NCBI RefSeq assembly: GCF_028204155.1
Contig: NZ_JAQLOI010000001.1
Location: 62,001 to 126,000 of the forward strand
From: Vibrio algarum
GTDB taxonomy: Bacteria > Pseudomonadota > Gammaproteobacteria > Enterobacterales > Vibrionaceae
Length of the DNA stretch: 64,000 nt
Direction of reading: 5' to 3'
The first letter of the stretch is position 1. Every line of letters begins with the position of its first letter. Below are positions 53,903 to 61,751 of the stretch, one piece after another. Made by a program: the position numbers and the translations under genes. The notes below the pieces were generated by a model. The model ran no database searches and had not been told where the DNA came from. It saw nothing but the letters and a program-made list of their open reading frames with translations.

Positions 53903-54208
53903 TTACCAGCTAGCCTTACGAAGCCCAGGAATCTCGCCTTTCATACAAGCTTCACGAACCTTGATGCGACTAAGACCGAACTTACGTAGGAAACCGTGTG
54001 GACGACCAGTTTGGTTGCAACGGTTGCGCTGACGAGATGCACTTGAATCACGTGGTAGAGATTGCAATTTAAGAACTGCATTCCAACGATCTTCTTCAGA
54101 TGCGTTTACATCGCTGATGATAACTTTAAGCTCAGAACGCTTTTCAGCAAACTTAGCTACAAGCTTTGCACGTTTTGTTTCACGTGCCTTCATTGATTGT
54201 TTAGCCAT
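53903..54208 (-). CDS. rpsN: 30S ribosomal protein uS14
   Basis: 101 residues, the long zinc-free form (MAKQSMKARETKRAKLVAKFAEKRSELKVI), ending RNRCNQTGRPHGFLRKFGLSRIKVREACMKGEIPGLRKASW. Only one of the zinc-form CxxC pairs' positions has a Cys, as in the E. coli C-minus type. It lies 17 bases after rplE. Confidence 0.98.
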   Translation of the reverse strand: MAKQSMKARETKRAKLVAKFAEKRSELKVIISDVNASEEDRWNAVLKLQSLPRDSSASRQRNRCNQTGRPHGFLRKFGLSRIKVREACMKGEIPGLRKASW

Positions 54209-54225
54209 AACAGTAACCCTTCACC

Positions 54226-54765
54226 TTACTTGCGGAATGGGAAGTTAAAGGCAGCCAGCAGAGCACGGCCTTCCTCGTCGTTTGCAGCGGTTGTCGTGAT
54301 AGTAATATCAAGACCGCGCACACGATCGACTTTATCGTAGTCGATTTCCGGAAAGATGATTTGCTCGCGAACGCCCATGCTGTAGTTACCGCGTCCGTCA
54401 AAAGACTTAGCGCTAACACCACGGAAATCACGTACACGGGGAAGAGCGATAGAAATCAAACGCTCGAAAAAATCCCACATACGTTCGCCACGCAAGGTTA
54501 CTTTACAACCAATTGGGTAGCCTTCACGAATTTTAAAACCTGCAACAGATTTACGCGCTTTAGTGATAAGTGGCTTTTGACCAGAAATGATCGCCATATC
54601 AGAAGCTGCGTTTTCTAGCAGTTTTTTATCGTTGATTGCTTCACCAACGCCCATGTTTAGGGTGATTTTATCAATCCTAGGGACTTGCATGACGCTTGAG
54701 TAGCTGAATTCTTTGGTCAATTCAGCGACTACAGACGACTTGTAGTAATCATGCAGTTTCGCCAT
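54226..54765 (-). CDS. rplE: 50S ribosomal protein uL5
   Basis: 179 residues, the E. coli length: MAKLHDYYKSSVVAELTKEFSYSSVMQVPRIDKITLNMGVGEA, with KSFDGRGNYSMGVREQIIFPEIDYDKVDRVRGLDITITT. uL5 binds 5S rRNA and touches the P-site tRNA. It lies 23 bases after rplX. Confidence 0.98.
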   Translation of the reverse strand: MAKLHDYYKSSVVAELTKEFSYSSVMQVPRIDKITLNMGVGEAINDKKLLENAASDMAIISGQKPLITKARKSVAGFKIREGYPIGCKVTLRGERMWDFFERLISIALPRVRDFRGVSAKSFDGRGNYSMGVREQIIFPEIDYDKVDRVRGLDITITTTAANDEEGRALLAAFNFPFRK

Positions 54766-54788
54766 AGTAGAACTCCAAATTACTTCTA

Positions 54789-55106
54789 TTAGTTAGAAAC
54801 GGTTTCGTTGTTAGATTTAAAGAAACGAACTTTCTTACCATCTTCAACACGGAAACCGATACGGTCTGCTTTACCAGTTGTTGCATTGAAGACTGCAAGG
54901 TTGGAAGCATCAATAGCTGCTTCTTGTTCAACGATGCCACCTTGTTGACCTAGAGCCGGTACCGGCTTTTGGTGTTTTTTAACAAGATTAATGCCTTCAA
55001 CTAAAACTTTACCAGTAGGTAGAACCTTAGTTACTTTACCTTTCTTGCCTTTGTCTTTCCCAGCAAGAACGATTACTTCGTCATTACGACGGATTTTAGC
55101 TGCCAT
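54789..55106 (-). CDS. rplX: 50S ribosomal protein uL24
   Basis: 105 residues with the KOW motif (NDEVIVLAGKDKGKKGKVTKVLPTGKVLVEGINLVKKHQKP, about 8-48). uL24 is one of the two assembly-initiating proteins of the large subunit, near the tunnel exit. It lies 14 bases after rplN. Confidence 0.98.
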   Translation of the reverse strand: MAAKIRRNDEVIVLAGKDKGKKGKVTKVLPTGKVLVEGINLVKKHQKPVPALGQQGGIVEQEAAIDASNLAVFNATTGKADRIGFRVEDGKKVRFFKSNNETVSN

Positions 55107-55120
55107 TTTGTTGCCGCTCC

Positions 55121-55492
55121 TTACAGAACTTCTGGTGCCAGAGAGACTATTTTCATAAATTTCGCATTGCGAAGTTCACGAGTCACTGGACCAAAGATAC
55201 GTGTACCGACTGGTTGCTCAGTAGTGTCATTTAACAATACACAAGCATTACGGTCGAAGCGAATGACAGAACCGTCAGGGCGACGTACGCCTTTACGGGT
55301 GCGAACTACCACCGCCTTCAGAACATCACCTTTTTTTACTTTACCGCGAGGAATTGCTTCCTTAACAGTAACTTTGATGACGTCTCCGATATGTGCATAA
55401 CGGCGATGAGAGCCACCCAGAACCTTAATACACATTACTCTACGAGCGCCGGAGTTGTCCGCAGCGTCGAGTGTACTTTGCATTTGGATCAT
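55121..55492 (-). CDS. rplN: 50S ribosomal protein uL14
   Basis: 123 residues, the E. coli length: MIQMQSTLDAADNSGARRVMCIKVLGGSHRRYAHIGDVIKV, ending FMKIVSLAPEVL. uL14 forms intersubunit bridges and binds the silencing factor RsfS. It is the first gene of the spc operon, preceded by a 164-base gap holding the S10 terminator and a promoter. AGCGGAGCACTAAC lies before the ATG. Confidence 0.98.
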   Translation of the reverse strand: MIQMQSTLDAADNSGARRVMCIKVLGGSHRRYAHIGDVIKVTVKEAIPRGKVKKGDVLKAVVVRTRKGVRRPDGSVIRFDRNACVLLNDTTEQPVGTRIFGPVTRELRNAKFMKIVSLAPEVL

Positions 55493-55561
55493 GTTAGTGC
55501 TCCGCTAAAAATTAATACTAGACCCTCTCGGGTCGGGCTGCCCCTTTAATAAGGGCTGCGA

Positions 55562-55570
55562 ATTGTACCA
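55562..55570 (-). promoter_or_regulatory. Candidate spc-operon promoter, extended -10
   Basis: On the minus strand TGGTACAAT is a textbook extended -10 (TGn plus TACAAT), about 70 bases before rplN and just after the S10 terminator. No good -35 exists at 17 bases, which extended -10 promoters can tolerate. The transcript would start near 55555. Confidence 0.6.
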
Positions 55571-55593
55571 CCCTTTTTTAATATTGGGTAGAC

Positions 55594-55630
55594 AAAAAAC
55601 TAACGGCTCCAAAAATAATTTGGAGCCGTT
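55594..55630 (-). terminator. Terminator at the end of the S10 operon
   Basis: On the minus strand AACGGCTCCAAA-TTATT-TTTGGAGCCGTT is a perfect 12-bp stem followed by AGTTTTTTG. It lies 26 bases after rpsQ. Confidence 0.85.
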
Positions 55631-55656
55631 ATATTCGTTAAAGAAATTTGTGAAAA

Positions 55657-55914
55657 TTAGATAATTTTCGCTTTTTCTAAAACTTTAACCAAAGTCCAAG
55701 ACTTAGTCTTAGACAATGGACGACACTCACGAATCTCAACAGTATCGCCTAGGCCACACTCGTTGTTTTCATCATGTGCGTGCAGTTTGGTCGTGCGCTT
55801 TACGAACTTGCCGTAAATTGGGTGTTTAACCATACGCTCGATAGCTACAGTGATAGACTTGTCCATCTTGTTGCTAACTACACGGCCTTGCATAGTACGG
55901 ATTTTGTCGCTCAT
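55657..55914 (-). CDS. rpsQ: 30S ribosomal protein uS17
   Basis: 85 residues: MSDKIRTMQGRVVSNKMDKSITVAIERMVKHPIYGKFVKRTTK, with an OB-fold core and GDTVEIRECRPLSKTKSWTLVKV. It binds 16S helix 11 early in assembly. The ATG overlaps the rpmC stop (TAATG). Last gene of the S10 operon; a terminator follows. Confidence 0.98.
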   Translation of the reverse strand: MSDKIRTMQGRVVSNKMDKSITVAIERMVKHPIYGKFVKRTTKLHAHDENNECGLGDTVEIRECRPLSKTKSWTLVKVLEKAKII

Positions 55915-56105
55915 TATGCGCCTGCCTTCTCAGTCAAAACAGTTTTCACACGTGCGATATCACGACGTACAGCTTTCAGAGTATGAGTTTGCTGTAGTTG
56001 ACCAGTCGCTGCTTGCATACGCAAGTTAAACTGTTCGCGAAGCAATTCCAATAGCTCTGCATTAAGCTCTTCAGCGTTTTTTTCGCGTAGATCTTGTGCT
56101 TTCAT
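55914..56105 (-). CDS. rpmC: 50S ribosomal protein uL29
   Basis: 63 residues, the E. coli length: MKAQDLREKNAEELNAELLELLREQFNLRMQAATGQL, a two-helix hairpin at the tunnel exit that contacts SRP and trigger factor. The start at 56105 is chosen because its ATG overlaps the rplP stop (TGATG); a GTG one codon upstream is also in frame. Confidence 0.97.
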   Translation of the reverse strand: MKAQDLREKNAEELNAELLELLREQFNLRMQAATGQLQQTHTLKAVRRDIARVKTVLTEKAGA

Positions 56106-56515
56106 CACATCACCTGCTTAGTTACAAATGTTGTTTTGATTGGCAGTTTACGAGCCGCTAGGCGGAACGCTTCACGTGCCAACTCTTCAGGTACACCATC
56201 CATTTCGTACATTACTTTACCCGGTTGGATTTGGGCAACCCAGTACTCTACATTACCCTTACCTTTACCTTGACGAACTTCAAGTGGTTTTTCAGTGATA
56301 GGTTTGTCTGGGAAAATACGAATCCAGATTTGACCTTGACGCTTAACGTGACGCGTCATCGCACGACGTGCTGCTTCGATCTGACGAGCAGTTAGACGGC
56401 CACGGCCGACTGCTTTAAGACCGAAGGTGCCGAAGCTTACATCAGTACCTTTAGCTAGACCACGGTTGCGACCAGTCTGAACCTTACGGAACTTAGTACG
56501 TTTAGGTTGTAACAT
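56105..56515 (-). CDS. rplP: 50S ribosomal protein uL16
   Basis: 136 residues, the E. coli length: MLQPKRTKFRKVQTGRNRGLAKGTDVSFGTFGLKA, with RRAMTRHVKRQGQIWIRIFPDKPITEKPLEVRQGKGKGNVEYWVA. Arg81 region (PLEVRQGKGKG) is the site hydroxylated by RoxA in E. coli. It binds near the A-site tRNA elbow. It ends overlapping rpmC by one base. Confidence 0.98.
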   Translation of the reverse strand: MLQPKRTKFRKVQTGRNRGLAKGTDVSFGTFGLKAVGRGRLTARQIEAARRAMTRHVKRQGQIWIRIFPDKPITEKPLEVRQGKGKGNVEYWVAQIQPGKVMYEMDGVPEELAREAFRLAARKLPIKTTFVTKQVM

Positions 56516-56526
56516 CAGTCGTCTCC

Positions 56527-57225
56527 TTATTTACGGCCTTTACGCTGCTTCTTAGGCTTGTCAGCCTTTGGCTCTACTGCGTTAGCAGCTGGCATACCGC
56601 CTAGAATTTCACCTTTGAAAATCCAAACTTTAATGCCGATCACACCGTATTGGGTGTGAGCCGAAGAAGTTGCGTAATCAATATCAGCACGTAGTGTGTG
56701 TAGTGGCACACGGCCTTCACGGTACCATTCAGTACGCGCGATTTCAGCGCCGCCTAAACGACCGCTTACTTCAACCTTGATACCCTTCGCACCTAGGCGC
56801 ATTGCGTTTTGTACTGCGCGCTTCATAGCACGACGGAACATTACGCGACGCTCTAGCTGAGACGCGATGCTATCAGCCACTAATTGACCGTCTAGCTCTG
56901 GCTTGCGTACTTCTGCAATGTTAATTTGCGCTGGTACACCTGCAATTTTAGCTACAGCTGTGCGTAGCTTCTCAACGTCTTCACCTTTTTTACCGATAAC
57001 TACGCCTGGACGAGCAGTGTGAATAGTCACACGAATGCTCTTAGCAGGACGTTCGATAACGATACGTGATAAAGATGCTTTTTGTAGTTCCTTAGTTAGG
57101 AACTGACGTACCTTGAAGTCGCCGTCTAGGTTGTCAGCGAACTCTTTGGTATTAGCAAACCATGTAGCATTCCAAGGCTTAACGATGCCAAGACGAATAC
57201 CATTTGGATGTACTTTCTGACCCAT
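56527..57225 (-). CDS. rpsC: 30S ribosomal protein uS3
   Basis: 232 residues (E. coli 233): MGQKVHPNGIRLGIVKPWNATWFANTKEFADNL. It has a KH domain (GVVIGKKGEDVEKLR, about 53-67) and the S3 C-terminal domain (GWYREGRVPLHTLRADIDYA in outline). It forms part of the mRNA entry helicase. The basic tail PKKQRKGRK is typical. It lies 18 bases after rplV. Confidence 0.98.
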   Translation of the reverse strand: MGQKVHPNGIRLGIVKPWNATWFANTKEFADNLDGDFKVRQFLTKELQKASLSRIVIERPAKSIRVTIHTARPGVVIGKKGEDVEKLRTAVAKIAGVPAQINIAEVRKPELDGQLVADSIASQLERRVMFRRAMKRAVQNAMRLGAKGIKVEVSGRLGGAEIARTEWYREGRVPLHTLRADIDYATSSAHTQYGVIGIKVWIFKGEILGGMPAANAVEPKADKPKKQRKGRK

Positions 57226-57243
57226 TGCTTACTCTCCTAGTCT

Positions 57244-57576
57244 CTAGCGATCTGCTACAACAATAGTGATGTGGCTTGAACGCTTCAAGATACGATCGGC
57301 ACGACCTTTAGCACGAGGCATAATACGCTTCATGATAGGGCCTTCATCTACGAAGATTTTTGCGACATTAAGATCGTCAATGTCTGCACCTTCGTTGTGT
57401 TCCGCATTTGCGATTGCTGACTCTAGAACTTTCTTAATAAGAACAGCAGCTTTTTTGTTGCTGAACGTTAGAGTTTCTAGAGCTTGGTCAACAGATTTAC
57501 CGCGAATTTGGTCTGCAACTAAGCGAGCCTTTTGAGGCGAAATACGAGCAAAGTTATGTTTAGCTAAAGCTTCCAT
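57244..57576 (-). CDS. rplV: 50S ribosomal protein uL22
   Basis: 110 residues, the E. coli length: MEALAKHNFARISPQKARLVADQIRGKSVDQALETLTFSNKKAA. The extended loop IMKRIMPRAKGRADRILKRSSH (about 80-101) reaches the exit-tunnel constriction, where macrolide-resistance changes are known. It lies 10 bases after rpsS. Confidence 0.98.
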   Translation of the reverse strand: MEALAKHNFARISPQKARLVADQIRGKSVDQALETLTFSNKKAAVLIKKVLESAIANAEHNEGADIDDLNVAKIFVDEGPIMKRIMPRAKGRADRILKRSSHITIVVADR

Positions 57577-57586
57577 TATCTACTCC

Positions 57587-57865
57587 TTATTTCTTTTTCG
57601 CTTTCTTATCTGCAGCATGGCCGCGATAAGTACGAGTAGGTGCAAATTCACCCAGTTTGTGACCGATCATTTCATCAGTTACAAATACTGGAACGTGCTG
57701 ACGACCATTATGGACAGCGATGGTCAAACCGATCATAGTAGGTATGATCATTGAGCGACGGGACCAAGTCTTAATAGGCTTTTTGTCTCCGCTTTCCACC
57801 GCTTTCTCTACCTTCTTCAGCAAGTGTAGGTCAATAAAAGGACCTTTCTTGAGAGAACGTGGCAT
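57587..57865 (-). CDS. rpsS: 30S ribosomal protein uS19
   Basis: 92 residues, the E. coli length: [46 protein letters not shown], then [21 protein letters not shown]. It pairs with uS13 in the 30S head. It lies 19 bases after rplB. Confidence 0.98.
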
Positions 57866-57884
57866 GGCGATTCCTCTTTATAGA

Positions 57885-58709
57885 TTATTTATTACGACGA
57901 CGTACAATGTACTTGTCAGTGCGCTTGTTCTTACGTGTCTTATAGCCTTTAGTAGGCATACCCCAAGGTGATACAGGGTGACGGCCACCAGAAGTACGGC
58001 CTTCACCACCACCATGTGGGTGATCGACTGGGTTCATTACCACACCGCGAACGGTTGGACGAACACCACGCCAGCGACTAGCACCAGCTTTACCTAGTTC
58101 ACGTAGCATATGCTCAGAGTTACCAACTTCACCAACCGTTGCACGGCCTTCAGAAAGTACTTTGCGCATTTCACCTGAACGTAGGCGTAGAGTTACATAT
58201 GCACCGTCGCGAGCGACGATTTGTGCGTATGCACCTGCAGAACGAGCAATTTGTGCACCTTTACCAGGTTTTAGTTCAACACAGTGAACAGTAGAACCTA
58301 CTGGGATGTTACGCATCGGCAGAGTGTTACCTGCTTTGATAGGCGCATCAACACCAGATTGTAGTTGGTCACCCGCTTGGATGCCTTTAGGTGCAATGAT
58401 GTAGCGGCGCTCACCGTCTGCGTACAGAACTAGAGCAATGTTTGCGCTACGGTTTGGATCGTATTCGATACGCTCAACTTTCGCTGGGATACCGTCTTTA
58501 GTACGTTTGAAGTCAATCAAACGGTAGTGATGTTTATGACCACCACCGATGTGACGTACAGTAATACGACCGTTGTTGTTACGACCACCATTTTTAGAGT
58601 TTTTCTCTAAAAGTGGAGCGTATGGCTTACCCTTATGAAGGTCAGCATTAACAACTTTAACTAAGTGACGACGACCAGGGGAAGTCGGCTTACATTTAAC
58701 AATAGCCAT
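57885..58709 (-). CDS. rplB: 50S ribosomal protein uL2
   Basis: 274 residues (E. coli 273): MAIVKCKPTSPGRRHLVKVVN, RHIGGGHKHHYRLIDFKR, and the catalytic-centre-proximal VRGVVMNPVDHPHGGGEGRTSGGRHPVSPWG (about 218-248), which includes the key His in HPHGGGEG. It joins subunits and supports peptidyl transferase. Normal S10 position after rplW. Confidence 0.98.
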   Translation of the reverse strand: MAIVKCKPTSPGRRHLVKVVNADLHKGKPYAPLLEKNSKNGGRNNNGRITVRHIGGGHKHHYRLIDFKRTKDGIPAKVERIEYDPNRSANIALVLYADGERRYIIAPKGIQAGDQLQSGVDAPIKAGNTLPMRNIPVGSTVHCVELKPGKGAQIARSAGAYAQIVARDGAYVTLRLRSGEMRKVLSEGRATVGEVGNSEHMLRELGKAGASRWRGVRPTVRGVVMNPVDHPHGGGEGRTSGGRHPVSPWGMPTKGYKTRKNKRTDKYIVRRRNK

Positions 58710-58724
58710 TCTAAACTACTCCTG

Positions 58725-59027
58725 TTATTCCGCACCGCCAACGAAGTCAAGATCTTGACCTTCTTTCAAAGTAACGTAGGCTTTTTTCACGTCTGAACGA
58801 CGGCCTTCACGTTGACCTTGACGCTTGGTCTTACCCTTAAGAATAAGAGTATTTACAGTCTTAACTTCAACTTCAAATAGCTTTTCTACTGCTGCTTTGA
58901 TTTCTCTTTTAGTTGCATCTTTTGCTACTTTGAAAACGATAGTATTCGCTTTCTCTGCCGCCATAGTTGCTTTCTCAGAGATATGTGGAGCACGTAGAAC
59001 TTTTAGTAGACGCTCTTCAGTGATCAT
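58725..59027 (-). CDS. rplW: 50S ribosomal protein uL23
   Basis: 100 residues, the E. coli length: MITEERLLKVLRAPHISEKATMAAEKANTIVFKVAKDATKREIKAAVE, with a loop rich in Lys/Arg (ILKGKTKRQGQREGRR). It docks trigger factor and SRP at the exit. Its ATG overlaps the rplD stop by four bases. Confidence 0.98.
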   Translation of the reverse strand: MITEERLLKVLRAPHISEKATMAAEKANTIVFKVAKDATKREIKAAVEKLFEVEVKTVNTLILKGKTKRQGQREGRRSDVKKAYVTLKEGQDLDFVGGAE

Positions 59028-59626
59028 GCCAGCATCTCCTCAACTTGCTTAACTGCTTCAGCAGTTATAAGAACCTTGTCAAATGCAATCAGACTTACTG
59101 GATCAAGTGCAGTAACGTCACGAGCATCAACTTTATAAAGGTTACGAGCAGCTAAGAATAGATTTTCATCTACTTCGCCAGTTACGATTAGAACATCATT
59201 AAGCTCAAGTTCTTTAAGCTTAGCTACTAGCTCTTTAGTTTTTGGTGCTTCTACTGAGAAGTTATCAACAACGATTAAACGCTCTTGACGAACAAGCTCA
59301 GAAAGAATGCTTTTCATAGCACCACGGTACATTTTTTTGTTAACTTTTTGGCTGTGATCCTGTGGTTTCGCAGCAAAAGTAACACCACCTGTACGCCAGA
59401 TTGGGCTACGAATTGTACCAGCACGTGCACGGCCAGTACCTTTTTGACGCCAAGGCTTAGCACCGCCGCCAGATACTTCAGAACGAGTCTTTTGAGCACG
59501 AGTACCTTGTCGAGCACCTGCTGCAAACGCAACAACTACTTGATGTACTAGAGCTTCATTAAACTCACGTCCGAAGGTAGTTTCGGAAACAGTTAGTGCA
59601 TCAGCACCTTTAACTATCAATTCCAT
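59024..59626 (-). CDS. rplD: 50S ribosomal protein uL4
   Basis: 200 residues (E. coli 201): MELIVKGADALTVSETTFGREFNEALVHQVVVAFAAGARQGTRAQ, with the tunnel loop KPWRQKGTGRARAGTIRSPIWRTGGVTF (about 57-84). In E. coli, uL4 also represses its own S10 operon through the leader before rpsJ. Normal position after rplC. Confidence 0.98.
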   Translation of the reverse strand: MELIVKGADALTVSETTFGREFNEALVHQVVVAFAAGARQGTRAQKTRSEVSGGGAKPWRQKGTGRARAGTIRSPIWRTGGVTFAAKPQDHSQKVNKKMYRGAMKSILSELVRQERLIVVDNFSVEAPKTKELVAKLKELELNDVLIVTGEVDENLFLAARNLYKVDARDVTALDPVSLIAFDKVLITAEAVKQVEEMLA

Positions 59627-59642
59627 TACTTACTCCTAGACG

Positions 59643-60272
59643 TTATGCTTTAACAGCTGGTTTTACGATCACGTTGCCACCTGTTGAGCCCGGTACTGCA
59701 CCTTTAATAAGAAGCAGATTGCGCTCAGCGTCAACACGTACGATCTCAAGGTTTTGAGTCGTAACACGCTCAGCACCCATGTGACCTGCCATTTTTTTGC
59801 CTTTAAACACGCGGCCTGGAGTTTGACATTGGCCAATTGAACCCGGTGCGCGGTGAGACAAAGAGTTACCGTGAGTCATATCTTGAGTACTGAAGTTCCA
59901 ACGCTTAATTACGCCTTGGAAGCCCTTACCTTTAGATGTACCAGTAACGTCTACTTTTTTAATTTCATTGAATAGTTCTACGTTTAGCTCAGCGCCAACT
60001 TCAAACTCTTCTCCGTTTTCTAAACGGAATTCCCAAAGACCGCGGCCAGCTTCTACACCTGCTTTCGCAAAGTGACCAGCTTCTGGCTTAGTTACACGGT
60101 TAGCTTTCTTAGCACCAGCAGTAATTTGGATAGCTGCATAGCCGTCGTTTTCAAGAGTTTTAACTTGAGCAACGCGGTTAGCTTCTACTTCAACAACTGT
60201 AACTGGGATAGAAACGCCTTCTTCGGTAAATACGCGGGTCATACCCACTTTACGTCCGACTAGACCAATCAT
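59643..60272 (-). CDS. rplC: 50S ribosomal protein uL3
   Basis: 209 residues, the E. coli length: MIGLVGRKVGMTRVFTEEGVSIPVTVVEVEANRVAQVK. The extended loop GKGFQGVIKRWNFSTQDMTHGNSLSHRAPGSIGQCQTPGRVFKGKKMAGHMG reaches towards the peptidyl transferase centre. Its Gln in SIGQCQTPGR is the PrmB methylation site in E. coli. It follows rpsJ by 14 bases. Confidence 0.98.
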   Translation of the reverse strand: MIGLVGRKVGMTRVFTEEGVSIPVTVVEVEANRVAQVKTLENDGYAAIQITAGAKKANRVTKPEAGHFAKAGVEAGRGLWEFRLENGEEFEVGAELNVELFNEIKKVDVTGTSKGKGFQGVIKRWNFSTQDMTHGNSLSHRAPGSIGQCQTPGRVFKGKKMAGHMGAERVTTQNLEIVRVDAERNLLLIKGAVPGSTGGNVIVKPAVKA

Positions 60273-60286
60273 TCTGCTAATCTCCC

Positions 60287-60598
60287 TTAACCTAAGCTGA
60301 TTTGAACATCGACACCAGCTGCAAGATCTAAACGCATTAGAGCGTCTACAGTCTTATCAGTTGGTTCAACGATGTCGATCAGACGCTTGTGGGTACGAAT
60401 TTCGTACTGGTCACGCGCATCTTTGTTAACGTGTGGAGAGACTAGAATAGTGAAACGCTCTTTACGTGTAGGTAGTGGAATAGGACCACGAACCTGCGCG
60501 CCGGTACGCTTTGCTGTTTCTACGATTTCCGCTGTAGACTGATCGATTAGTTTATAATCGAAAGCTTTAAGGCGGATACGAATACGTTGGTTCTGCAT
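60287..60598 (-). CDS. rpsJ: 30S ribosomal protein uS10 (NusE)
   Basis: 103 residues, the E. coli length: MQNQRIRIRLKAFDYKLIDQSTAEIVETAKRTGAQVRGPIPLPT, then SPHVNKDARDQYEIRTHKRLIDIVEPTDKTVDALMRLDLAAGVDVQI. It is also NusE, a transcription antitermination factor that pairs with NusB. The ATG at 60598 follows TTGGAGCTCTGTCTC; an upstream in-frame extension of 17 codons lies in the leader RNA and is not used. First gene of the S10 operon. Confidence 0.98.
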   Translation of the reverse strand: MQNQRIRIRLKAFDYKLIDQSTAEIVETAKRTGAQVRGPIPLPTRKERFTILVSPHVNKDARDQYEIRTHKRLIDIVEPTDKTVDALMRLDLAAGVDVQISLG

Positions 60599-60843
60599 GA
60601 GACAGAGCTCCAATAATAAATAAATTACACAAACAATATCGCCACTCAAACCTATATAACTAGGTGAATGCCGATTGATTCATGTGAAACCGTGGTTTCC
60701 AAAATTAGGAAACGTTGTCAGCTAAATTTGAACTAACTTTAAGGTTAGTATTTTATTAACTGCGAACATAAGCTGAGTATACGTTACTAGACATAAAGTC
60801 TACTCCTCAGTGCTCATTGGTTCACAACTGACTTAAGCCAGTG
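60599..60843 (-). ncRNA. S10 operon leader RNA
   Basis: About 245 transcribed bases precede rpsJ. They hold a GAAACC-ACG-GGTTTC hairpin and a CACCTA-GTTATA-TAGGT hairpin followed by a U-rich tract. This matches the layout of the E. coli S10 leader, where uL4 binds and stops transcription and translation. I have not folded it in full. Confidence 0.6.
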
Positions 60844-60849
60844 GGCGGT

Positions 60850-60877
60850 ATTATACAGATCACAAAAACGGATGCAA
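60850..60877 (-). promoter_or_regulatory. S10 operon promoter
   Basis: Reading leftward: TTGCAT, a 16-base spacer, TATAAT, then an expected start near 60843. Both boxes are close to the sigma-70 consensus, as expected for a ribosomal operon. The perfect heptanucleotide array begins only 20 bases upstream of the -35 box. Confidence 0.8.
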
Positions 60878-60897
60878 GGGGTGATGATAAATTAATC

Positions 60898-61300
60898 GAA
60901 TCTTGAATCTTGAATCTTGAATCTTGAATCTTGAATCTTGAATCTTGAATCTTGAATCTTGAATCTTGAATCTTGAATCTTGAATCTTGAATCTTGAATC
61001 TTGAATCTTGAATCTTGAATCTTGAATCTTGAATCTTGAATCTTGAATCTTGAATCTTGAATCTTGAATCTTGAATCTTGAATCTTGAATCTTGAATCTT
61101 GAATCTTGAATCTTGAATCTTGAATCTTGAATCTTGAATCTTGAATCTTGAATCTTGAATCTTGAATCTTGAATCTTGAATCTTGAATCTTGAATCTTGA
61201 ATCTTGAATCTTGAATCTTGAATCTTGAATCTTGAATCTTGAATCTTGAATCTTGAATCTTGAATCTTGAATCTTGAATCTTGAATCTTGAATCTTGAAT
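60898..61300. repeat. Perfect heptanucleotide tandem array, TTGAATC x about 57.6
   Basis: 403 bases are an exact 7-base repeat without one deviation, checked line by line for phase. It lies immediately upstream of the S10 promoter. Because 7 is not a multiple of 3 and the minus-strand unit has no stop, all three minus frames stay open and spell the same heptapeptide repeat; the resulting 147-codon frame is an artefact. The exact copy number may be unreliable in an assembly. Confidence 0.97.
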
Positions 61301-61344
61301 GAAAAATGCCTTTTTAAAATACTAATGCAAGTCATTTTTTCTAA

Positions 61345-61442
61345 ATTCGAGAAGCGAAGCGCTCAAGACTCGAGGTCTAGATTCGAGAAGCGAAGCGCTC
61401 AAGATTCGAGGTCTAAATTCGAGAAGCGAAACGCTCAAGATT
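61345..61442. repeat. 36-bp tandem repeat, 2.7 copies
   Basis: Units at 61345-61380 and 61381-61416 are nearly identical (attcgagaagcgaagcgctc then aagaytcgaggtctar). A third, cut to 26 bases with one change, spans 61417-61442. They lie between the heptad array and yjeT and contain short TCAAG and TCTAG pieces reminiscent of the heptad units. Confidence 0.9.
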
Positions 61443-61473
61443 AAAACTCTCATTCATCTACGTTGTTTTGCAT

Positions 61474-61659
61474 TTAAGAAACCATAAACGCGATCACTGC
61501 CCCAGCAACCACTAGGCAACCACCTATTCGTCGTAATTGATTATCAGGTTGCTCACTAAGTTGCGAAACCATAGAACGCCAGCCTTGAGGGGCGAGTAAC
61601 GGCCCTAAACCCTCTACAACTAATACCAAGCCAATCGCTAACCAAATTGAATTACTCAT
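61474..61659 (-). CDS. yjeT: DUF2065 small membrane protein, YjeT family
   Basis: 61 residues with two hydrophobic helices (about 6-22, IWLAIGLVLVVEGLGPLL, and 44-59, GGCLVVAGAVIAFMV) joined by WRSMVSQLSEQPDNQLRRI, the DUF2065 pattern. Function unknown. It follows hflC, as yjeT does in E. coli, separated by a terminator hairpin. Confidence 0.88.
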   Translation of the reverse strand: MSNSIWLAIGLVLVVEGLGPLLAPQGWRSMVSQLSEQPDNQLRRIGGCLVVAGAVIAFMVS

Positions 61660-61683
61660 TAGATATAAACCTTTGATAAAAAC

Positions 61684-61706
61684 AAAAGGCTCCCGAAGGA
61701 GCCTTT
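61684..61706 (-). terminator. Terminator between hflC and yjeT
   Basis: Leftward: AAAGGCTCC-TTCG-GGAGCCTTTT followed by GTTTTTATC. A stable UUCG-type tetraloop hairpin about 45 bases after the hflC stop. Confidence 0.8.
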
Positions 61707-61751
61707 ATTTCATAATGTGATTCACATTTACAGCAAACTGTAGATAAGTAA

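Noticed and set aside
60892..61335. 147-codon minus-strand frame made of a repeated FKIQDSR heptapeptide
   Set aside because: A stop-free 7-base repeat keeps all three frames open and must spell a 7-residue repeat. There is no ribosome-binding site or signal of selection, so it is a by-product of the DNA array.
60898..61442. CRISPR array
   Set aside because: The repeats are contiguous 7-base or 36-base units with no unique spacers, and no cas genes are present.
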